10,286 bases of DNA from CBDUBH01 sp965365345 (GTDB lineage: Bacteria; Bacteroidota; Ignavibacteria; Ignavibacteriales; SURF-24). The notes under the pieces are model-generated. The model was not told the DNA's origin, ran no database searches, and was given only the letters and a program-made list of their open reading frames with translations. The stretch covers positions 1-10,286 of the forward strand of contig CBDUBH010000110.1 of assembly GCA_965365345.1 (NCBI GenBank). Reading direction: 5' to 3'. Position numbers and translations under genes: made by a program. Position 1 is the stretch's first letter; the number at the start of each line of letters is the position of its first letter. Shown here piece after piece: positions 6,851 to 10,286 of the stretch.

Positions 6851-7333
6851 CTAAGGTTTTAACTTCCATATTCTGTCTGAAAAAGGTAAATATTCGGGAA
6901 GTGCAGCCGAGCCATACCAAGTAAATATTTCGTAGGCTAACAGTCCGTTTTTTATGGCAAGGTCAGTTTGTAACAACTCTTTTGCTTCCTCAACCGTATT
7001 TATATTATTCAAAATAAAAATACCTCTATAATTGTTTTCATTCTTTCCCAAAGGCCCCGCAACTATTAATTTGCCTTCTTCAACCAGGCGACTAATATTT
7101 TCCATATGTCCTTTGAAACTTTCGTTTATAACCTCTTTATCCGCACCAGTATTTTTGCCCGTTTTCAGAATTACAAAAAAATAACTTTTCATCCCATAAT
7201 CATCACCGCCTGATTTTTCGGCTAATAACTTGTCATAATTTGGGTTTAATTTCAATGTGTTCTTTTCCTGCTTTGATTGCCCAAAAGCCGGGATGGTTAT
7301 AATTAAAAGAATCAAAATCAAAATATGTTTCAT
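6851..7333 (-). CDS. Exported YCII-domain protein
   Basis: From the ATG at 7333 this is 160 residues. The frame extends 15 codons upstream to a TTG at 7378, but the ATG start places a classical signal peptide at the N-terminus: MKHILILILLIITIPAFGQS, with an A-F-G/Q signal peptidase I site after about residue 18. The mature part has MKSYFFVILKTGKN (48-61), FKGHMENISRLVEEGKLIVAGP (73-94), YRGIFILNNINTVEEAKELL, and TDLAIKNGLLAYEIFTWYGS (123-142). This is the YCII (YciI-like, ferredoxin-like alpha/beta) layout with the conserved histidine (H76), G-P turn and late Asp (D124). YCII proteins are usually small cytoplasmic proteins of unclear function, so the signal peptide is unusual. It is first in the run YCII, DUF4287-DUF5655, VOC. 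Confidence 0.88.
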   Translation of the reverse strand: MKHILILILLIITIPAFGQSKQEKNTLKLNPNYDKLLAEKSGGDDYGMKSYFFVILKTGKNTGADKEVINESFKGHMENISRLVEEGKLIVAGPLGKNENNYRGIFILNNINTVEEAKELLQTDLAIKNGLLAYEIFTWYGSAALPEYLPFSDRIWKLKP

Positions 7334-7432
7334 AGTCTTTTTATATTTATTGATGTTTTGTTTTGTTATTTTCCACAATACAATTATTCAATCTTAGTCA
7401 TATTGATTGTGTTTATTCCGATCTTCTGCGAA

Positions 7433-7450
7433 TATTATTATATAATAATA
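7433..7450. repeat. 18-bp AT-only palindrome upstream of the YCII operon
   Basis: TATTATTATATAATAATA is perfectly self-complementary and lies about 100 bp upstream of the YCII start, in a 292-bp gap (7334-7625) with no gene. It contains TATAAT-like hexamers, so it may overlap a promoter. Being low-complexity A/T, its symmetry carries little weight. I see no other clear element in this gap. Confidence 0.3.
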
Positions 7451-7625
7451 CGATCAATTTAATTAAATAAACAAAATATTTCACTAAATAATTTTCTCGA
7501 GTTTATGAATAGCAGGTCATATTAGTAAATTACTATGTGTAGTTCTGTAAGATTTTAATTTCAATTTATTTTCTGCAGAGATAGGAGCTATTTCCTGAAT
7601 TTAATATTTTGAATTTATTATCAAT

Positions 7626-8198
7626 TCATTCAATTGTTATATCGTGTTTATCCAATAATCCCGCAACGCTGGTTAAAGAAAATTTTGCTTTTTTTATTCT
7701 GTTATTTTCCGGATCAATTGAATAATTGTATGAAGTTCGGAAATCGGTTTTTTCTAAAATTGTTCTGTCAAATATTGCCGAACGCAAATCGCAATTTTCA
7801 AAAGTTGAATTTGAAAGATCACACCCTGTAAAATCAGTTTCACTAAGTTCACAATTTTTAAAATCAGTTTTTTTAATTTTCATTTTGTAAAATGATGAAT
7901 TATTCAGAACGCAGTTTTCAAATGAAAAAGAAATTCCGAACTCGCTGCAATTTGTAAATTGAAGTCCCAGCATTTTGCAGTTTATAAATTTTATTTCCTG
8001 AAGTGAAGTTTTATTAAGTTTTGCCAGACTCAAATTACAGCCGTTAAATTTGCAATCATAAAATTTAATTTTGGAAAGATCCGAATTTGAAAAATCGCAA
8101 TTTTGAAATGTGCAGTTTTCATATTCATCAAATTCCGGCGGATCTTTTTTAAAATCTATTCTACTAAATATTCTATCTTTTATAAAAACCTGTTTCAA
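7626..8198 (-). CDS. Pentapeptide-repeat protein (TTG start)
   Basis: This 190-residue protein is built as a right-handed quadrilateral beta-helix. Large central residues (F/L/M/I) recur every five positions from 31 to 81 (11 repeats) and again from 93 to 153 (13 repeats). A 12-residue step at 81-93 breaks the register, where a loop or kink is expected. The inward i-2 position is Cys in nine repeats (29, 34, 49, 54, 74, 96, 116, 126, 136), others mostly Ser, Thr or Asp. After residue 155 a cap follows, ending SLTSVAGLLDKHDITIE. A C-terminal helix after such a coil also occurs in Qnr/MfpA gyrase-protecting proteins, where it makes the dimer; similarity to that group is inference and resistance is not implied. 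The only sensible start is TTG at 8198, with AAAGGA 9 nt upstream; the next in-frame ATG is residue 76. It appears to be transcribed alone. Confidence 0.9.
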   Translation of the reverse strand: MKQVFIKDRIFSRIDFKKDPPEFDEYENCTFQNCDFSNSDLSKIKFYDCKFNGCNLSLAKLNKTSLQEIKFINCKMLGLQFTNCSEFGISFSFENCVLNNSSFYKMKIKKTDFKNCELSETDFTGCDLSNSTFENCDLRSAIFDRTILEKTDFRTSYNYSIDPENNRIKKAKFSLTSVAGLLDKHDITIE

Positions 8199-8207
8199 GA
8201 ACTATTT

Positions 8208-8213
8208 TCCTTT
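8208..8213 (-). promoter_or_regulatory. Shine-Dalgarno supporting the TTG start of the pentapeptide-repeat gene
   Basis: The minus strand reads AAAGGAAAATAGTTC before TTG at 8198, giving AAAGGA with 9 nt spacing. Because no in-frame ATG exists in the first 75 codons, this site decides the start. Confidence 0.65.
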
Positions 8214-8233
8214 ATCATTTTTGTAGTTAAAAA

Positions 8234-8239
8234 ATTATA
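8234..8239 (-). promoter_or_regulatory. Candidate -10 box for the pentapeptide-repeat gene
   Basis: A perfect TATAAT lies 35 bp upstream of the TTG start on the minus strand, preceded by GTTAAGCG. This leaves a leader of roughly 30 nt with the Shine-Dalgarno inside it. The -35 region is poor (TTCGAA at 19 bp spacing is the best I see). A similar block, TTTAACGTATAAA, occurs about 45 bp further upstream and may be a second start. Confidence 0.35.
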
Positions 8240-8357
8240 CGCTTAACATAAAAATAATTTCGAATAAAAATGTAGATATTTATACGTTAAATTGAAAGCG
8301 AATATTTATCGAAAGGATTTCCAGTAAATGAAAGCGATATGAAATAATTTGAGTGAA

Positions 8358-8390
8358 GAAAAAACTTTGATTCATCGAATTAGATGAATC
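8358..8390 (-). terminator. Terminator-like hairpin downstream of rlmB
   Basis: On the minus strand GATTCATC (8390-8383), a 6-nt loop and GATGAATC (8376-8369) form a perfect 8-bp stem, followed by AAAG and six T's (8364-8359). It lies about 60 bp after the rlmB stop and before the separately transcribed pentapeptide-repeat gene. The stem has only 3 G-C pairs, so it would be a weak intrinsic terminator. Confidence 0.45.
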
Positions 8391-8401
8391 GCAAATGGGA
8401 A

Positions 8402-8426
8402 AGACTCCGGACAAGCCGGAGTGACA
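8402..8426 (-). repeat. TGTC stem-loop mini-repeat, copy 1
   Basis: Read on the minus strand this 25-bp element is TGTC, stem ACTCC(GG), loop CTTGT, stem (CC)GGAGT, then CT. The 7-bp stem is perfect and is GC-rich compared with its surroundings. It sits 24 bp after the rlmB stop. It shares the TGTC...CT ends and the paired stem with two copies at 9228-9255 and 9273-9300, although the stem sequences differ. Similar short elements are dispersed in many bacterial genomes, from memory. Confidence 0.6.
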
Positions 8427-8450
8427 TGAGAAATTTTATTGTTTGTTTAT

Positions 8451-9179
8451 TTAACTTCCCCGCTGCCTCATAATTTCAAACAGTAAAATTCCGGTTGCAA
8501 CCGAAACATTTAAGGATTGTATTTTTCCTTTCATTGGAATTTTTACAAGCACATCGCAATTTTGCACGGTAAGTCTGCGGATTCCTTTTTCTTCATTTCC
8601 AACAACTAACGCAACAGGCATTTTGTAATCAACTTCATTATAATTTTTTGTGCCTTCAAGACTTGAACCGAAGATCCAGAATCCTTCTTTTTTCAATTCT
8701 TCCAAAGCATGAATTAGATTACTTACTTTGCAAATTTTTGCATGCTCGGTTGCGCCTGCGGAAGTTTTTACTACGGTTTCAGTAACGGTTGCAGAATTGT
8801 TTTTAGTGATCACAATTCCATCAACGCCCGAGCAATCTGCCGAGCGGATTATTGCGCCTAAATTATGCGGATCTTGAATTTCATCCAAAACCAAGATCAA
8901 AGGAAATTCAGATCTTTTTGCTTCGCGGATTATTTCTTCAAGCTCATAATAATTTTGTGTTGCTTTAAATGCAACTACACCTTGTGTATTCGGATCAAGT
9001 GAAAGCGATTTGAATTTTCCGGCAGGGACTTCATTTAATTTTATTTTTGCCTGCTTTGCAAGTTTGAAGATTTCAATTATTGCGGGACCTTTTTGTCCTT
9101 GCAGAATGTAAATTCTTTCAATTGTTTCGCCCGATTTTATTGCTTCAATTACGGGTTTGCGTCCGATTATTAAATTCAT
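8451..9179 (-). CDS. rlmB: TrmH/SpoU-family 23S rRNA (guanosine-2'-O)-methyltransferase, RlmB type
   Basis: This 242-residue enzyme transfers a methyl group from S-adenosylmethionine to the 2'-O of a ribose; by family RlmB modifies G2251 in the peptidyl-transferase region of 23S rRNA. The N-terminal substrate-binding domain (1-75) begins NLIIGRKPVIEAI, the usual RlmB opening. The trefoil-knot SPOUT domain has motif 1 LDEIQDPHNLGAIIRSAD (98-115, with N106 and R112), motif 2 LVVGNEEKGIR (191-201) and motif 3 IPMKGKIQSLNVSVATGILL (214-233). All catalytic and knot residues are present and the length is typical. The ATG at 9179 is fixed by an in-frame TGA four codons upstream, inside the heptamer array that forms its leader. 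It is 179 bp downstream of lgt. TrmH/TrmL paralogues are less likely because of the N-terminal domain. Confidence 0.95.
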   Translation of the reverse strand: MNLIIGRKPVIEAIKSGETIERIYILQGQKGPAIIEIFKLAKQAKIKLNEVPAGKFKSLSLDPNTQGVVAFKATQNYYELEEIIREAKRSEFPLILVLDEIQDPHNLGAIIRSADCSGVDGIVITKNNSATVTETVVKTSAGATEHAKICKVSNLIHALEELKKEGFWIFGSSLEGTKNYNEVDYKMPVALVVGNEEKGIRRLTVQNCDVLVKIPMKGKIQSLNVSVATGILLFEIMRQRGS

Positions 9180-9181
9180 TT

Positions 9182-9216
9182 TTAGTTTTCAGTTTATAGT
9201 TTGTAGTTTTCAGTTT
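9182..9216 (-). repeat. Five tandem AAACTNN heptamers in the rlmB leader
   Basis: On the minus strand five consecutive 7-bp units read AAACTGA, AAACTAC, AAACTAT, AAACTGA, AAACTAA. The array ends 2 nt before the rlmB ATG. The first five bases are invariant and the last two drift. Units 1-2 and 4-5 also give an exact 14-bp direct repeat if aligned from the plus strand (9183-9196 and 9204-9217). No Shine-Dalgarno is present, so the ribosome would load on this A-rich array. Confidence 0.8.
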
Positions 9217-9227
9217 AATTACAAAAA

Positions 9228-9255
9228 AGATTTCTCGCTTCACATCGAAATGACA
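9228..9255 (-). repeat. TGTC stem-loop mini-repeat, copy 2
   Basis: On the minus strand this 28-bp element is TGTC, stem ATTTC, a 12-nt loop, stem GAAAT, then CT, and it is followed by five more T's. The T-run makes it terminator-like for transcription coming from lgt, although the stem is only 5 bp. Its length and loop size are identical to copy 3, 45 bp away. Confidence 0.65.
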
Positions 9256-9272
9256 AAATAAATAAGAATCAG

Positions 9273-9300
9273 AGATTGCTTCGCTTCGCTCGCAATGACA
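9273..9300 (-). repeat. TGTC stem-loop mini-repeat, copy 3
   Basis: On the minus strand this 28-bp element is TGTC, stem ATTGC, a 12-nt loop made of GAAGCGA-like units, stem GCAAT, then CT. Compared with copy 2 the stem changes from T-A to G-C at the fourth position on both arms, so pairing is kept. A very similar sequence is scattered through many unrelated bacterial genomes, from memory and unverified. Confidence 0.7.
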
Positions 9301-9328
9301 ACTTAATGTTTATATTCTTTCATTTTTT

Positions 9329-9350
9329 CCCCCAGGGATGCCTTCGGCAC
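9329..9350 (-). repeat. GC-rich TGCC/GGCA hairpin just after lgt
   Basis: The minus strand shows GTGCCGAAGGCAT followed by CCCTGGGGG and an A-run, beginning 8 bp after the lgt stop. TGCC and GGCA pair across a GAA triloop (9339-9349), and CCC can pair with GGG. Its base composition is unlike the surrounding DNA. It may be another dispersed repeat rather than a terminator, since A's rather than T's follow. Confidence 0.45.
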
Positions 9351-9358
9351 TAATCTTT

Positions 9359-10222
9359 CTATTTTTTTATCTTTGCATCTTTCTTCGGAGTATACGGTGG
9401 CGGATTGAATTTTACTAATTCCGGATGAGCATTAAAATAATACAATCCGTAAATTCCAACTCCTATCATCACAACTGAAATCAATTGCGCTTGTGAAAGT
9501 CCTAAAAATAGTTCAGGATTCAATCTTAAAAATTCAACTGAAAATCTCGCAGCTGCAGATAAAATTAAATAGTAAACGAAAATTTTTCCATCGGGCATAT
9601 TTTTTTTACGCATGCTCCAAAGTATTCCGAAAATTATAAGCGCAACTAAAAATTCGTAAATTGGAGTCGGGTGAAGCGGGGTTGTATCAGGTACAATTCC
9701 ATTTGGGAATTGCGCTGCGATTTCGCTTCCTCTAAATGCATAAGATGGCGGAACAGTTCCGTTACTGTAATCTGTTCCCCACGGCAAATTTGTAGGTAAT
9801 CCGTAATCGCCGTCACCTGCTAAATGACAGCCGATTCTTCCAATTCCGTAAGCGATTGCCAATGATGGCGCAACGGAATCTGCCATAACAAGAAACGGAA
9901 TTTTTTTTCTTTTCAGATAAATAAAAATTGCAACGCCGGCAATTATAAATCCGCCGTAAAAAGTTAATCCGCCCGGTGAAAATATTTGTCCGAGTGGATC
10001 CTGCATAAATGAATTGAAATTTTCCAGAACGCTGAAAAGTTTTGCGCCGACAATCCCGAAAATAATGGCAAGCAATGTAATTTCACTGCCGAAATCGGGA
10101 TTCATTTTTTTGCGTTCTAATTCTTTTGATAAAATGTAACTTGCAACTATGAACGCAATTCCGAGCATAAGTCCGTAACTGTAAACCGGAATTCCGCCAA
10201 TTCTGAATAAAACGGGAATCAT
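9359..10222 (-). CDS. lgt: Prolipoprotein diacylglyceryl transferase (Lgt)
   Basis: This 287-residue cytoplasmic-membrane enzyme transfers diacylglycerol from phosphatidylglycerol to the lipobox cysteine of prolipoproteins, the first step in lipoprotein maturation. The Lgt signature is GRIGCHLAGDGDYG (128-141), with essential Arg129. GGLTFYGGF lies at 84-92, HPTPIYE at 184-190, and ARFSVEFLRLNPE at 225-237 supplies a second conserved arginine. Seven hydrophobic helices are visible (about 13-33, 48-65, 85-103, 112-128, 186-203, 213-229, 246-264). The positions of E. coli His103 and Asn146 are Tyr89 and Cys132, variants seen in other Lgt clades. The ATG at 10222 has AAGGA 10 nt upstream and follows the previous stop by 5 bp, so it is translationally linked to an upstream gene. 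Confidence 0.96.
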   Translation of the reverse strand: MIPVLFRIGGIPVYSYGLMLGIAFIVASYILSKELERKKMNPDFGSEITLLAIIFGIVGAKLFSVLENFNSFMQDPLGQIFSPGGLTFYGGFIIAGVAIFIYLKRKKIPFLVMADSVAPSLAIAYGIGRIGCHLAGDGDYGLPTNLPWGTDYSNGTVPPSYAFRGSEIAAQFPNGIVPDTTPLHPTPIYEFLVALIIFGILWSMRKKNMPDGKIFVYYLILSAAARFSVEFLRLNPELFLGLSQAQLISVVMIGVGIYGLYYFNAHPELVKFNPPPYTPKKDAKIKK

Positions 10223-10227
10223 TAATT

Positions 10228-10286
10228 TTATTTCCTTAATTCATCGGATAAAAAAGTGAAACTGCCCGGCTCAGCAACAACAAAAT
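10228..10286 (-). CDS. C-terminal end of an unidentified gene upstream of lgt (partial)
   Basis: Only the last 18 codons are in the window, FVVAEPGSFTFLSDELRK, ending at TAA 5 bp before the lgt ATG. I chose this frame because it ends tightly against lgt, has G-rich first codon positions like the other genes here, and gives a soluble-looking tail; the lgt ribosome site lies inside its last codons. Another open frame here gives a short Leu-rich tail and is less likely. The fragment is too short to identify. Confidence 0.45.
   Translation of the reverse strand, partial: FVVAEPGSFTFLSDELRK
10233..10237 (-). promoter_or_regulatory. Shine-Dalgarno of lgt
   Basis: The minus strand reads AAGGAAATAAAATTA before the lgt ATG at 10222, giving AAGGA with 10 nt spacing. 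It overlaps the end of the upstream partial gene, typical of an operon junction. Confidence 0.6.

Noticed and set aside
7626..8198. Annotating the pentapeptide-repeat gene as a quinolone-resistance (qnr) gene
   Set aside because: The fold is shared by many unrelated proteins and the sequence is not close to known Qnr beyond repeat pattern and a C-terminal tail; resistance cannot be inferred.
9180..9358. A CRISPR array or tRNA in the repeat-rich gap between lgt and rlmB
   Set aside because: Repeats are 7 bp or 28 bp with only two or five units and no regular spacers, and no cloverleaf can be drawn.
10236..10286. Alternative open frame at the right edge giving a Leu-rich tail ending YPMN
   Set aside because: Its first-codon-position composition is poorer, and the other frame ends 5 bp before lgt, as expected for an operon neighbour.

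Overview
The window is AT-rich (about two-thirds A+T by eye) and looks like a chromosomal segment from the Bacteroidota / Ignavibacteriota (FCB) branch. Three things suggest this: the family content, AT-rich leaders in which only a few genes carry an AAAGGA-type Shine-Dalgarno, and an exported protein with a Bacteroidota-style A-F-G/Q signal-peptide end. The lineage is inferred, because no rRNA or marker alignment was possible. Every gene reads on the minus strand, so the biological order runs from high to low coordinates.

Right end (10286 to 8451), conserved housekeeping genes. The last codons of an unidentified gene run straight into lgt (prolipoprotein diacylglyceryl transferase), followed by a TrmH/RlmB-type rRNA 2'-O-methyltransferase. 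The 179 bp between lgt and rlmB is packed with small repeats: a TGCC/GGCA hairpin, two 28-bp TGTC-stem-loop elements, and five AAACTNN heptamers that end 2 nt before the rlmB ATG. A third TGTC element and a terminator-like hairpin follow rlmB.

Middle (8198 to 4423), accessory genes. A pentapeptide-repeat protein with a TTG start comes first. Next is a tight three-gene run: an exported YCII-domain protein, a DUF4287-DUF5655 protein, and a VOC (glyoxalase-fold) protein with an N-terminal export or anchor segment. Two uncharacterised multi-pass membrane proteins follow and may belong to the same unit.

Left-middle (4144 to 2071). A DUF5996 protein, a classical NAD(P)-dependent short-chain dehydrogenase/reductase and a small YjdJ-type GNAT form a probable operon. 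The 278-bp region before it holds a perfect 14-bp palindrome.

Left end (1920 to 1). A larger GNAT acetyltransferase is followed by a ZIP-family (ZupT-like) divalent metal importer and the start of a CNNM/CorC (DUF21) membrane protein, so two metal-ion membrane proteins sit side by side.

No gene-free stretch reaches 300 bp; the longest are 292 and 278 bp. I saw no tRNA, rRNA, CRISPR array or transposase. No obvious defence or mobile system is present. The more unusual signals are the exported YCII/VOC pair, the stem-preserving mini-repeats and the heptamer array at rlmB.
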